DNA of 64,000 nt from Thiohalorhabdus denitrificans (GCF_001399755.1 NZ_LJCP01000010.1:124001-188000), one strand, 5' to 3'; positions 44,148 through 53,733 are shown, counted from the first letter of the stretch. Numbers and translations are program-made. The notes: a model not told the origin generated them from the letters alone.

Positions 44148-45718
44148 GGGTGCCGGCCCCGGAAGGGATCCAGGCGGTCGCCGGCCCCGGGAGCCGGGCC
44201 GAGATGCGCCCCCTCCTCCTGGCCCTGCTCCTCCTGGCGGGGCTGGTGGGCCTCTACCACGAGACCGCCCTGTCCATGGCCGCCATCTGGTGGCGTTCCG
44301 AGACCTACGCCCACGGCATGCTGGTGCTGCCGGTGTCCGCCTATTTCCTGTGGCGCCGACGGCGGGCCCTGGCGGGGCTGCCCCTGGAGCCGGACCTGCG
44401 AGGGATGCTCGCCCTGGCCCTGCTGGCGGTCACCTGGCTGGTGGCCCGGCAGGCCGATGTGCTGTTCCTGCAGCATCTGACCTTCGTGGCCATGGTCCCC
44501 GCCGGGCTCTGGGCGCTGCTCGGGCTGCCGTTCCTCCGGACCGCCGCCTTCCCCCTGGGCTTCCTCCTGTTCGCGGTGCCCCTGGGCGAGGGCCTGGTGC
44601 CCATCCTCCAGGGCTTCACGGCGGACTTCAGTGTCGCCGGCCTGCAGCTGTCGGGGGTGCCGGTGTACCGCGAGGGCCACTACCTCTCCATCCCGGAGGG
44701 ACGCTTCGAGGTGGCCGAGGCCTGCAGCGGCATCCGCTACCTGATCGCCTCCCTGGCAATCGGCACCCTGTTCGCCTACCTGAACTACCGCTCCCTCTGG
44801 CGCCGCCTGGCCTTCGTCGCCGCCGCCGCGGCCGTGCCGGTGGTGGCCAACGGCCTCCGCGCCTACGGCATCGTGATGCTGGCTCGCTGGAGCGACATGA
44901 CCCTGGCCACGGGGGTGGATCACCTCATCTATGGCTGGGTGTTCTTTGGCGTGGTTATGGTCCTGCTGTTCTGGGTCGGGGGGCTGTGGCGGGACGCCGA
45001 ATCCGGGGTCCCGGAGGCCCCGAAGGGGGAGGCCCCGGAGGGCGGGGGGCGGGGGACCGTGACCCTGGCGCTGTCCGGGCTGGTCGTGTTGGCGGTGGCG
45101 GGGGCGGCTCCCGCCGGGGCCGGGTGGCTGGAGCGGTCGGGCACGCCCATCAAGGCCACCAGCCTCGATCTCCCTGCCGCCGAGGATCCGTGGAGCGGGC
45201 CCTTCCCCGTGGACGACGGCTGGCGCCCGGCCTTCCGGGGCGCCGACCGGACCCTGCGGCGCGTTTACCGATCCCCGGAGGGGTCCGTCCAGGTGCTTCT
45301 CATCCACTACTACGACCAGCGTCAGGGCGAGGAGCTGATCGCCTCCGGCAACCATCTGTACGACGGGAAGCGCTGGCTCCGCAGCGGGGAAGGCCGAACC
45401 CGCCTGGACCTCCCCGGAAAGGGAGGCGAGCTGGGGGTCCGGGAGCTCCGGCTACGCGGACCCGAGGACCGGCGGCTGGTGTGGCAGTGGTTCGACGTCG
45501 GCGGCCACATCACCGCCCGTTCGGTGATGGGCAAGGTCTGGATGGCCTGGGAGCGGGTCAGGGGAGGGCGGCCCGATGCCACACTCATCGCCGTGGCGGC
45601 CGATTACGCCGGGGATCCGGGGGAGGCCCGGAAGCGGGTAACCGGCTTCCTGGCGAAGCATCCCGAGCTGACCCGCGAAGGGCGGGTGGTGCGGATCCTG
45701 AGCGAAGGGGGGAGGTGA
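44144..45718 (+). CDS. xrtA: Exosortase A fused to EpsI
   Basis: A 524-residue protein. Residues about 20-290 form the exosortase with eight or so membrane helices and the catalytic triad Cys194 (EACSGIRYL), Arg239 (NGLRAYGIV) and His260 (GVDHLIYGW). It cleaves and transfers PEP-CTERM proteins at the membrane. Residues about 310-524 form an EpsI-type (DUF3485) periplasmic domain (GWRPAFRGADRTLRRVYRSPEGSVQVLLIHYYDQRQGEELI, VWQWFDVGGHITARSVMGKVWMAWERV). In many genomes EpsI is separate; here it is fused. It is embedded in the coupled run, between two sugar transferases. Confidence 0.93.
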   Translation: MRVPAPEGIQAVAGPGSRAEMRPLLLALLLLAGLVGLYHETALSMAAIWWRSETYAHGMLVLPVSAYFLWRRRRALAGLPLEPDLRGMLALALLAVTWLVARQADVLFLQHLTFVAMVPAGLWALLGLPFLRTAAFPLGFLLFAVPLGEGLVPILQGFTADFSVAGLQLSGVPVYREGHYLSIPEGRFEVAEACSGIRYLIASLAIGTLFAYLNYRSLWRRLAFVAAAAAVPVVANGLRAYGIVMLARWSDMTLATGVDHLIYGWVFFGVVMVLLFWVGGLWRDAESGVPEAPKGEAPEGGGRGTVTLALSGLVVLAVAGAAPAGAGWLERSGTPIKATSLDLPAAEDPWSGPFPVDDGWRPAFRGADRTLRRVYRSPEGSVQVLLIHYYDQRQGEELIASGNHLYDGKRWLRSGEGRTRLDLPGKGGELGVRELRLRGPEDRRLVWQWFDVGGHITARSVMGKVWMAWERVRGGRPDATLIAVAADYAGDPGEARKRVTGFLAKHPELTREGRVVRILSEGGR

Positions 45719-46917
45719 TGGCCGGGGCCGTTCAGGACCGCAGCCCGCCGCTGGTGGCCCACGTGATCCACTCCCTGCGCGTGGGCGGCATGGAGAACGG
45801 CCTGGTGAACCTCATTAACCGGACCCCGGCGGGGGCCCTGCGGCACGTCGTGATCTGCCTGGAGGGGTACTCGGACTTCGCCACCCGCCTCGATCCCGCG
45901 GTGGAGGTTTATGCCCTCCACAAGCACCCGGGGCTGGACGCCGGCCTGTACGGGCGGCTCTGGCGGCTCCTGCGGACGCTGCGGCCGGATCTGGTCCATA
46001 CCCGCAACCTGGCGGCCATCGAGGCCCAGCTGCCGGCGGCCCTGGCGGGGGTCCGGCGGCGGGTGCACGGCGAGCACGGCTGGGACATGGCGGACCTGGG
46101 CGGGGCCAGCCGCCGCTACCGGATGCTGCGGCGGGCGCTGCGCCCCCTGGTCCACCATTTCATCCCTCTGTCCCTGGACCTGGAGGACTACCTGGGCGGG
46201 GCCATCGGGGTGCCGCCGGAACGCATGACCCGCATATGCAACGGCGTGGACGTGGGGCGCTTCCGGCCGGTTGGGGACGGCGGGGCCCTGCGGGGCCGGG
46301 CCGGGTTCCCTCCGGCGGCCCCGGTGATCGGCTGGGTGGGCCGCATGGAGGGGGAGAAGGATCCGCTCGCCCTGGTGCGGGCCTTCATCCGGGTGGCCGG
46401 CGACGAGGAGGAGGGCGAGACAAAGGCGCGGCTGGTCATGCTCGGAGACGGCTCCCTCCGTGGCCAGGCCCGGGAGGAGCTGGAGGCCGCAGGCCTGGCC
46501 CATCGGGCCTGGCTGCCGGGGGAGCGGGCGGATGTGGCGGAGATCCTGCCGGACCTCGACCTGTTCGTGCTCCCCTCTCTGGCGGAGGGCATCTCCAACA
46601 CCGTGTTGGAGGCCATGGCCTGCGGCGTGCCGGTGGTGGCCACCCGGGTGGGTGGCAACCCGGAGCTGATCGTCGACGGCGAGACCGGCGTGCTGGTTCC
46701 CCCCGGCGACCCGCGGGCTCTCGGAGAGGCCCTGGCCGAGGCCCTGGCGGACCCGGACCGGAGGGCCGCCATGGGCCGTGCCTCCCGGGCCCGGGCGGAG
46801 GAGCGTTACAGCATCGAGGCCATGGTGGCGGCCTACCTGGGCGTCTACCGCCGGCTGCTCGGCCAGGGGGCGGGTCCCCTGGCGGGCGGACCCATTCCCG
46901 AAGGAGGAGCACGCTGA
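45718..46917 (+). CDS. Glycosyltransferase, XrtA-associated (stp2 type)
   Basis: A 399-residue GT4-family enzyme with VAHVIHSLRVGGMENGLVNLINRTP at the start, VHTRNLAAIEAQLPAALAGVRRRVHGEHGWDM in the acceptor half, ICNGVDVGRFRP, IGWVGRMEGEKDPLALVRAF and the donor-site segment VLPSLAEGISNTVLEAMACGVPVVATRVGGNPELI. This is the second exosortase-A-associated sugar transferase. Its ATG overlaps the xrtA stop as TGATG, and the amidotransferase begins on its last base. Confidence 0.9.
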   Translation: MAGAVQDRSPPLVAHVIHSLRVGGMENGLVNLINRTPAGALRHVVICLEGYSDFATRLDPAVEVYALHKHPGLDAGLYGRLWRLLRTLRPDLVHTRNLAAIEAQLPAALAGVRRRVHGEHGWDMADLGGASRRYRMLRRALRPLVHHFIPLSLDLEDYLGGAIGVPPERMTRICNGVDVGRFRPVGDGGALRGRAGFPPAAPVIGWVGRMEGEKDPLALVRAFIRVAGDEEEGETKARLVMLGDGSLRGQAREELEAAGLAHRAWLPGERADVAEILPDLDLFVLPSLAEGISNTVLEAMACGVPVVATRVGGNPELIVDGETGVLVPPGDPRALGEALAEALADPDRRAAMGRASRARAEERYSIEAMVAAYLGVYRRLLGQGAGPLAGGPIPEGGAR

Positions 46918-48884
46918 TGTGTGGTCTGGTGGGGCTGTTCGACACGCGGGACACGCGGCCCATGGATCGCGGCCTCGTGGAGGCCATGAACCAACGGCTC
47001 TACCACCGGGGACCGGACGGGGGCGGGGTCCATGTGGAGCCCGGGATCGGCCTCGGCCACCGCCGGTTGGCCATCATCGACCTCGACGGCGGGGACCAGC
47101 CGCTGTTCAGCGAGGACGGAAAGGTGGCGGTGGTCTACAACGGCGAGGTCTACAACTTCCGGGAGCTGGCCGGGGAGCTGCGCGACCGGGGCTACCGGTT
47201 CCGCACCCGGTGCGACACGGAGGTGGTCCTGCAGGCCTGGCGGGAATGGGGACCGAACTGCGTCCACCGGTTCCGGGGGATGTTCGCCCTGGCCATCTGG
47301 GACCGGGACCGGCAAAGCGTGTTTCTGGCCCGGGACCGCATGGGCATCAAGCCCCTGTACTACGCCCTGCTCGATGACGGGACTCTGGCCTTTGCCTCCG
47401 AGCTCAAGGCCCTGCTGCCGCACCCCGGGGTGAGCCGGGACCTGGACCCGGCGGCGGTGGAGGAGTACTTCGCCTTCGGTTATGTGCCGGATCCCCGCAC
47501 CATCCTGAAGGGGGTCCGCAAGCTCCCGCCGGCCCACCGCCTGATGGTGTGCCGGGGGCAGCCCGTCCCCGAGCCGGAGGCCTACTGGGATGTGGCCTTC
47601 GCCGAGGGGGACTCCCGGCCGGCGGAGGACAGCGTGGCGGAAGAGCTCACCGAGAAGCTGTCGGAGGCGGTAGGCATGCGGCGCGTGGCCGATGTGCCCG
47701 TGGGAGCCTTCCTCTCCGGCGGCGTGGACTCCAGCGCGGTGGTGGCCATGCTCGCCCGGGCCGACGATGAGCCGGTGCGGACCTGCTCCATCTCCTTCGG
47801 CGACCCCCGCTACAACGAGGCCGCCCACGCGGCGCGAGTGGCGGAGCGCTACGGCACCGACCATACGGTGTCGGAGGTGGACCCCTCGGATTTCGATCTG
47901 GTGGACCGCCTGGCCGGCATCTACGACGAGCCCTTCGCCGACAGCTCCGCCATGCCCACCTACCGGGTCTGCGAACAGGCCCGGAAGCGGGTGACCGTGG
48001 CTTTGTCCGGGGACGGCGGCGACGAGAGCTTCGGGGGGTACCGGCGCTACCGCTGGCACGTCCACGAGGAGCAGGTCCGGCGGCGCGTACCCCAGGCCCT
48101 GCGCGGTCCCCTGTTCGGGGCACTGGCCCGGGTCTACCCCAAGCTCAACCGTGCGCCCCGCGTCCTGCGGGCCAAGGCCACCCTGGAGTCGGTGGCCCGG
48201 GATAGCCTGGACGCCTACCTGGACAACATGGGGGTGGTGCCGGAGGGCATCCGGCGGGCGATGTTCAGCGACCGGATGCGCCGGGACCTGCAGGGCTATC
48301 ACGCGGTGGAGGTGCTGCGCGGCCACGCCCGCCGGGCCCCGGACCACCCCCTGTCCCAGGTGCAGTACCTGGACATGAAGACCTACCTCCCGGGCGACAT
48401 CCTGACCAAGGTGGACCGGGCCAGCATGGCGCACTCCCTGGAGGTGCGGGTCCCCGTGCTCGACCACGAATTCGTGGAGTGGGCGGCGGCGCTGCCTCCC
48501 CGCTACAAGTACCGCCAGGGGGAGGGCAAATACCTCTTCAAGAAGGCCCTGCGGCCCTATCTTCCGGACGAGGTGCTGTACCGGCCCAAGATGGGGTTCG
48601 CCGTGCCGGTGGATCGGTGGTTCCGCGGGCCCCTGCGGGACCGGGTCCGGGAGGCCCTGCTCGGGCCGGACCTGCAGGACACCGGGCTGTTCGACCGGGC
48701 GGCCCTCGAGCGGATCCTGGAGGAGCACCAGTCCGGGAAGTGGGACCACGGCGCGGTGCTGTGGTCCCTGCTCATGTTCGCGGCCTTTCTGCGGCAGCTG
48801 GACCGGGAGCCGGTGTACCCGGGCGCGGCCCCTGCCGCCGGCCGGCCGCGGCCGGCCGCGAGCCAGCCGGAGTCGTCGCCATGA
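46917..48884 (+). CDS. Amidotransferase, XrtA/PEP-CTERM system (AsnB-like)
   Basis: A 655-residue asparagine-synthase-like enzyme with Cys2 nucleophile (MCGLVGLFDTRDTRPMDRGLVEAMNQRLYHRGPDGGGVH), GHRRLAIIDLDGGDQPL, YNGEVYNF, the PP-loop SGGVDSSAVVAML and LSGDGGDESFGGYRRYRWH. It belongs to the amidotransferase group tied to exosortase A and presumably aminates a sugar acid of the polysaccharide. It differs from the 664-residue homologue at 23 kb. Start overlaps the previous stop (TGATG) and the next gene overlaps by four bases. The 3' end has a GC repeat (GGCCGGCCGCG twice) encoding Arg/Pro/Ala. Confidence 0.92.
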   Translation: MCGLVGLFDTRDTRPMDRGLVEAMNQRLYHRGPDGGGVHVEPGIGLGHRRLAIIDLDGGDQPLFSEDGKVAVVYNGEVYNFRELAGELRDRGYRFRTRCDTEVVLQAWREWGPNCVHRFRGMFALAIWDRDRQSVFLARDRMGIKPLYYALLDDGTLAFASELKALLPHPGVSRDLDPAAVEEYFAFGYVPDPRTILKGVRKLPPAHRLMVCRGQPVPEPEAYWDVAFAEGDSRPAEDSVAEELTEKLSEAVGMRRVADVPVGAFLSGGVDSSAVVAMLARADDEPVRTCSISFGDPRYNEAAHAARVAERYGTDHTVSEVDPSDFDLVDRLAGIYDEPFADSSAMPTYRVCEQARKRVTVALSGDGGDESFGGYRRYRWHVHEEQVRRRVPQALRGPLFGALARVYPKLNRAPRVLRAKATLESVARDSLDAYLDNMGVVPEGIRRAMFSDRMRRDLQGYHAVEVLRGHARRAPDHPLSQVQYLDMKTYLPGDILTKVDRASMAHSLEVRVPVLDHEFVEWAAALPPRYKYRQGEGKYLFKKALRPYLPDEVLYRPKMGFAVPVDRWFRGPLRDRVREALLGPDLQDTGLFDRAALERILEEHQSGKWDHGAVLWSLLMFAAFLRQLDREPVYPGAAPAAGRPRPAASQPESSP

Positions 48885-50050
48885 GGATTCTGTACCACCA
48901 CCGCACCCGCGGGGAGGACGCCCAGGGCGTCCATATCACGGCCCTGTGCCGCGCCTTCGAGGGCCTTGGCCACGAAGTGCGGCTGATGGGTCCGCCCCTG
49001 CCCGCCGGGGGCGGCCGCAGCGACAGCGGCAAGCGGGACAACGCCACCCTGTTGGGTCTGCCCCTGCCGCACTGGCTCTACGAGGTGCTGGCCCTGGGCT
49101 ACAACGTGCCGGCCTTCTTCGCCCTGGCGGCCGCGATCCTGCGGTGGCGCCCGGATTTCGTCTACGAGCGGTACGCCCTGTTCGGGGTGGCCGGGAGGCT
49201 GGCCGCCGGGATATTCCGGGTCCCCTTCATCCTGGAGGTGAATGCCCCGCTCAGCCAGGAGATGAAGGACCACGGTGGCCTGGTCTTCCAGGGCCTAGCC
49301 CGGCGGGTGGAGGACCGGCTGTGCGCCGGAGCCACCCGGACGGTGGTGGTCTCCGCCGCCATGCGGGACCTGTTCGTCCGCCGCGGCCTGCCGGAGGAGC
49401 GGTTCCTGGTGGTGCCCAACGGCGTGGACCGGGAGCGCTTCCATCCCGGCGTGGACGGCGAAGCGGTGCGGCGGGAGCTGGGGCTGGAGGACCGCTTCGT
49501 CATCGGGTTCGTGGGCTGGATCCGGCCCTGGCACGGGGTGCACGACCTGGTGGAGGCCTTCGCCCGCGTCGTGGCGCAACGGAAGGACGCCGCGCTCCTG
49601 CTGGTGGGGGACGGCCCCGCCGTTCCGGAGCTCCGGGCGCGGGCGGCGGAGCTGGGCCTGGCGGACCGGGTGGTGTTCACCGGCGCCGTGGCCCGCGAGG
49701 CGGTGCCCGGCCACGTGGCCGCCATGGACGTGGCGGTCCAGCCCGACGTTACCCCCTACGCCTCGCCGATCAAGCTCTTCGAGTACCTGGCCACCGGCCG
49801 GCCCGTGGTGGCCCCGGACCGGCCCAACATCGCCGAGGTGGTCGGGGATGGCCGGCAGGGCCTGCTGTTCCGACCCGGTAACGTGGAGGAGCTCGCCGCC
49901 CAGCTCACCCGCCTGGCCCTGGATCCCGGACTGCGCAACGCCCTGTCCATGCGCGCCGCCCGCGCCGTGGAAGAGCAGGGGTTCCATTGGGAAGCCAACG
50001 CCCGGCGGGTCCTCGCGGTGGTGGACCGCCACGCCCCGGAGGCCACGTGA
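48881..50050 (+). CDS. Glycosyltransferase, GT4 family
   Basis: A 389-residue GT-B enzyme: MRILYHHRTRGEDAQGVHITALCRAFEGLGHEV at the start, FVYERYALFGVAGRLAAGIFRVPFILEVNAPL in the middle, VVPNGVDRERFHPGV, IGFVGWIRPWHGVHDLVEAFARV, and the donor loop YASPIKLFEYLATGRPVVAPDRPNIAEVV. It is similar to exosortase-A-associated group 1 transferases. It is coupled to both neighbours by four-base and one-base overlaps. Confidence 0.88.
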   Translation: MRILYHHRTRGEDAQGVHITALCRAFEGLGHEVRLMGPPLPAGGGRSDSGKRDNATLLGLPLPHWLYEVLALGYNVPAFFALAAAILRWRPDFVYERYALFGVAGRLAAGIFRVPFILEVNAPLSQEMKDHGGLVFQGLARRVEDRLCAGATRTVVVSAAMRDLFVRRGLPEERFLVVPNGVDRERFHPGVDGEAVRRELGLEDRFVIGFVGWIRPWHGVHDLVEAFARVVAQRKDAALLLVGDGPAVPELRARAAELGLADRVVFTGAVAREAVPGHVAAMDVAVQPDVTPYASPIKLFEYLATGRPVVAPDRPNIAEVVGDGRQGLLFRPGNVEELAAQLTRLALDPGLRNALSMRAARAVEEQGFHWEANARRVLAVVDRHAPEAT

Positions 50051-51327
50051 TGCTGCTGGAGCGCAGCCGACCGGTGCGGAGCGAGGGCGGGGCCGACGCG
50101 CCCGGCCCCTCCGGGGAGGGGCCTCGCGTGGTGGTTCTCAGCCAGCTGTTTCCCCACGCGGGGGACCCGGGGGCCGGGCTGTTCATCCGCGAGCGCATGT
50201 TCCGGGTGGCCCGGCACCTGCCCATGGTGGTGGTCAGCCCCGTGCCCTGGTTCCCCTTCCAGGGGGCGATCCGCCGCTTCCGGCCGCATTTCCGGCCGCC
50301 AAGGCCGAGCGACGAGTGGCAGGACGGGGTGCAGGTCCTGTTCCCCCGCTATTTCTCGGTGCCCGGCGTCGCCAAGAGTCTGGACGGCCTGTTCCAGGCC
50401 CTGGGCGCCTTCCGCACGGTCCGTCGCCTGCGGCGGGAGTGGGGCGGCGAGGTCCTCGACGCCCACTTCGCCTATCCCGACGGCTACGCGGCGGGCTGGC
50501 TGGGCCGTTGGCTGGGTATGCCGGTGACGGTGACCCTACGCGGGACCGAACCGCCCCTGACCCGTTCCCCCGTGGGGCGGGTCCTGCTGCGCGGGGCCAT
50601 GAAGCGCAGCCATCGGGTATTCGCGGTGTCCGCCTCCCTCCGGGCGCTGGCGGAGGATATGGGAGCGCCGGCCGGCCGTACCCGGGTGATCCCCAACGGG
50701 GTGGACGCGGAGAAGTTCCGGCCCGAGGACCGGAGCCGGGCCCGCCGGGACCTGGGAATCCCGGAGGAGGCCCCGGTCCTGATTTCGGTGGGCGCGCTGG
50801 TGGAGCGCAAGGGGTTCCACCGGGTGCTGGAGGTGCTGCCGGCACTGCGGGAGGCCCATCCCGGGCTGCAATACCTCATCGTCGGCGGCCCGGGTCCGGA
50901 GGGGGACCTCGGGGCCTACCTCGAGGAGCGGACGCGGCAGCTGGGTCTGGAGGACACGGTCCGCTTCCTCGGCCCGCTGCCGCCGGAGCGGCTGCGCGGG
51001 CCGCTATCCGCCGCCGACCTGTTCGTGCTGGCCACCAGCCACGAGGGGTGGGCCAACGTCTTCCTGGAGGCCATGGCCTGCGGGCTGCCCGTGGTGACCA
51101 CGGACGTGGGCGGCAACCGGGAGGTGGTCTCCCGACGGGAGGTGGGGCGCATCGTGCCCTTCGGGGACCCGGAGGAACTGCGGAGCCAATTGGAGGAGGC
51201 CCTGGGGACCACCTGGGACCGGGGGATGATCCGGGCGTACGCCGAGCGCAACGGCTGGGAGGACCGGGTTGCCATGCTGGTGGAGGAATTCCGAGAGGTG
51301 GCGGCGCCGGTGGAGGAGGGGAGCTGA
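50050..51327 (+). CDS. Glycosyltransferase, GT4 family
   Basis: A 425-residue GT-B enzyme. Motifs: VVVLSQLFPHAGDPGAGLFIRERMFRVARHLP, DAHFAYPDGYAAGWLGRWLGMPVTVTLRGTE, VIPNGVDAEKFRPED, ISVGALVERKGFHRVLEVLPAL, and LATSHEGWANVFLEAMACGLPVVTTDVGGNREVV. The E-x7-E donor motif is intact (EGWANVFLE). Substrates unknown. ATG overlaps the previous stop as TGATG; the sulfotransferase starts on its last base. Confidence 0.88.
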   Translation: MLLERSRPVRSEGGADAPGPSGEGPRVVVLSQLFPHAGDPGAGLFIRERMFRVARHLPMVVVSPVPWFPFQGAIRRFRPHFRPPRPSDEWQDGVQVLFPRYFSVPGVAKSLDGLFQALGAFRTVRRLRREWGGEVLDAHFAYPDGYAAGWLGRWLGMPVTVTLRGTEPPLTRSPVGRVLLRGAMKRSHRVFAVSASLRALAEDMGAPAGRTRVIPNGVDAEKFRPEDRSRARRDLGIPEEAPVLISVGALVERKGFHRVLEVLPALREAHPGLQYLIVGGPGPEGDLGAYLEERTRQLGLEDTVRFLGPLPPERLRGPLSAADLFVLATSHEGWANVFLEAMACGLPVVTTDVGGNREVVSRREVGRIVPFGDPEELRSQLEEALGTTWDRGMIRAYAERNGWEDRVAMLVEEFREVAAPVEEGS

Positions 51328-52175
51328 TGGCCTTTCCACCGGACCTGTTCCTGATCGGGGCGCCGAAGGCCGGGACCACGACGCTGGCGGAGGTCCTGGA
51401 CAGCCATCCGGAGATCAGCCTGTCGCGGCCCAAGGAACCCCATTTCCTCACCCAGAACCGGGAGCTGGGGCTGGAGTGGTACCGGGAGTGCTTCGACGGC
51501 CCGGAGGATCGGGTGCTGCTGGATGCCTCCACCAGCTACTCGACGGATCCCCTGGGCACGCTGGGGCGGGATACGCCCCTGGCCGGGGTCCCCGAGCGGC
51601 TGCACGAGTTGAGCCCGGAAGCGCGGTTGATCTACGTGGTCCGGGAGCCGGTGGCCCGCAGCTATTCCGCCTACTGGCACGACGTACGCCTGGGCTACGA
51701 GCGCCTGCCCTTCCGGGAGGCCATCGCTCAGGACCCGATGTACCTGGCGGCCAGCGACTACGCGGGACAGCTGGAACGGTACCTGCCGTACTTCCCCCTG
51801 GAGCGGATCCTCATCGTGCGCGCCGAGGATCTGTGGCGGGATGCCCAAGGGGTGGCGGGGGAATGCTTCGATTTCATCGGCGTGCCCCGGGTGGCGGAGG
51901 AGGACCTGCCCGCGCTGCACAAGAACCGGTCCTACACCTTCAACGGGGTGGGCCGCTATCTGTACCGCATCCTCCAGGACGACCGCAGTCTGAAGCGGGC
52001 TGCGAATCTGGCGAGGCGGGTCATGCCGGAATCTGCCTACCGCGCCGTCGGCAGGGCGCTGACGAAGGAGATCCCGCCCCTGGATAGCGGGCACCGGGAG
52101 GAGCTGGAAGCGTGGTTCGCGCCGAAGAACCGGAGGTTTAGGGAGCTCACGGGGATCGGCATCGGGCAAGAGTAG
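51327..52175 (+). CDS. PAPS-dependent sulfotransferase
   Basis: A 282-residue sulfotransferase. The 5'-phosphosulfate loop is FLIGAPKAGTTTLAEVL (about residues 8-24) and the 3'-phosphate-binding motif is VVREPVARSYSAYWHDV; ALHKNRSYTFNGVGRYLYRIL and RRVMPESAYRAVGRAL follow. It resembles heparan-sulfate-type O/N-sulfotransferases, so the exopolysaccharide may be sulfated. The acceptor is inferred from context. It ends the run of genes joined by overlaps; the flippase follows after 66 bases. Confidence 0.87.
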   Translation: MAFPPDLFLIGAPKAGTTTLAEVLDSHPEISLSRPKEPHFLTQNRELGLEWYRECFDGPEDRVLLDASTSYSTDPLGTLGRDTPLAGVPERLHELSPEARLIYVVREPVARSYSAYWHDVRLGYERLPFREAIAQDPMYLAASDYAGQLERYLPYFPLERILIVRAEDLWRDAQGVAGECFDFIGVPRVAEEDLPALHKNRSYTFNGVGRYLYRILQDDRSLKRAANLARRVMPESAYRAVGRALTKEIPPLDSGHREELEAWFAPKNRRFRELTGIGIGQE

Positions 52176-52241
52176 GGGCAACCCGCTCCTCCCGGCCCGG
52201 AGCCGCCATCCCCCGTCCGCACCAGAGGATACAGCCCGTTC

Positions 52242-53717
52242 ATGTCCGACATAGGAGGAAGGATAGCCACCGGGGCGGCCTGGATGGTGGGCATGCGGGT
52301 GGTGGTCAGAAGCATCGGCATGATCAGCACCATCATCGTCGCCCGTCTGCTCACGCCCGAGGATTTCGGCCTGGTGGCGCTGGCCACCTCCATCTACGCC
52401 CTGGTGGAGTTCCTGGGCGCCTTCGGCTTCGGCGAGGCCATCATCCAGCGCCACGACGCGGACCGACGGCATTACGACACCGCCTGGACGATGAACATGG
52501 CCTTCGGGCTCCTCGCGCTGGCGGCCCTGGCCCTGCTGGCCAAGCCCATGGCGGGGTTCTTCGAGGAGCCCCGGTTGGAGGGGATCGTCTATGTGCTGGG
52601 TGTGGTGGCGCTGGTGGATCGGGCCTACAACCCGGGCATCGAGTTCTTCAAGAAAGAGCTCCAGATGGGGAAGATCTTCCGCCTCCAGGTCACCCAGAAG
52701 GTCCTCGCCTTCCTCGTGACGGTCTCCCTGGCGGTGTACCTGCGCAGCTACTGGGCCCTGGTGTTCGGCATGGCCCTGGGGGTGGCCACCTTCACGGCCA
52801 TGTCCTACTGGGTCAGCCCGTTCCGGCCGCGGCCGTCGCTGGCCAGGCTCGGGGACCTGTTCGGCTTCTCCGCCTGGCTGTTCCTGTCCAGCATCCTGTC
52901 CTATTTCGACCGGAAGTCGGGCCCCATCGTGATCGGCAAGCTGTCCGGGGCCTCCGCCATCGGCATCTACAGCGTATCCCAAGAGATCGCCAATCTCCCC
53001 ACCGTGGAGCTGGTCAAGCCCCTGAACCAGGCCTTGTTTCCGGGCTACTCCAAGGTCAAGAACGAGCCCGCCACCTTGCGCCGTTATTATCTGAAGGCCC
53101 TGTCGCTGGTGGCTCTTCTTGCCATGCCGGCCGCCACCGGCCTGGCCCTGCTGGCGCCCTTCCTGGTGCCCCTGCTTCTGGGCGGGCAGTGGGACCGCGC
53201 CATTCCCGTCATGCAGGTGCTGGCTGTCTCCGGCATGGCCCAGGCTCTGGCCGTGGTCAACATGAGCATCCATCTGGCCCTCAACCAGCCCCATATCGCC
53301 ACGATCTTCAACGCCATCAAGGTCGGGATCCTGATCCCGGCCCTGGTGTACGCGGTTTCCCGCTGGGGGGTAATGGGCGCCGCGTGGTCGTACCTGGGGG
53401 TGAACTTCCTCTTGGTACCGTTCCGGCTGTGGGTGGTTAAGCGGTCCTTGTCCCTGGGGCTTGGGGACCTGGCCGCGGTGCTCTGGCGGCCCGTGGCCGC
53501 CACGCTGGTGATGGCCGCCGGCCTTCAGGCGGCCGAGCCCTACCTGGATGGCGTTCCCCCGGGGGCGGATGTGGCGGCTCTGGTGGCGGGGGGCGCGCTG
53601 CTGTACGCGGCCACGGTGCTGGTGCAGTGGAAGATGGCCGGAAGCCCCGACGGGGGTGAGGAGTATGTGCTCGGCCAGTTCCGGGCCTGGATGCCCGCCT
53701 TCCAGCGCTACGGCTGA
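52242..53717 (+). CDS. Wzx-type polysaccharide flippase
   Basis: A 491-residue polytopic membrane protein with about 12-14 helices of the oligosaccharide-flippase/MVF group. It starts GGRIATGAAWMVGMRVVVRSIGMISTIIVARLLTPEDFGLVALATSIYALVEFLGAFGFGEAIIQ, a typical Wzx/RfbX N-terminus. It moves the lipid-linked repeat unit across the inner membrane. AGAGGA lies about 13 bases before the ATG. Note that the locus carries both this flippase and an O-antigen-ligase-like protein downstream. Confidence 0.88.
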   Translation: MSDIGGRIATGAAWMVGMRVVVRSIGMISTIIVARLLTPEDFGLVALATSIYALVEFLGAFGFGEAIIQRHDADRRHYDTAWTMNMAFGLLALAALALLAKPMAGFFEEPRLEGIVYVLGVVALVDRAYNPGIEFFKKELQMGKIFRLQVTQKVLAFLVTVSLAVYLRSYWALVFGMALGVATFTAMSYWVSPFRPRPSLARLGDLFGFSAWLFLSSILSYFDRKSGPIVIGKLSGASAIGIYSVSQEIANLPTVELVKPLNQALFPGYSKVKNEPATLRRYYLKALSLVALLAMPAATGLALLAPFLVPLLLGGQWDRAIPVMQVLAVSGMAQALAVVNMSIHLALNQPHIATIFNAIKVGILIPALVYAVSRWGVMGAAWSYLGVNFLLVPFRLWVVKRSLSLGLGDLAAVLWRPVAATLVMAAGLQAAEPYLDGVPPGADVAALVAGGALLYAATVLVQWKMAGSPDGGEEYVLGQFRAWMPAFQRYG

Positions 53718-53733
53718 TCCCACCTCGGGATCC

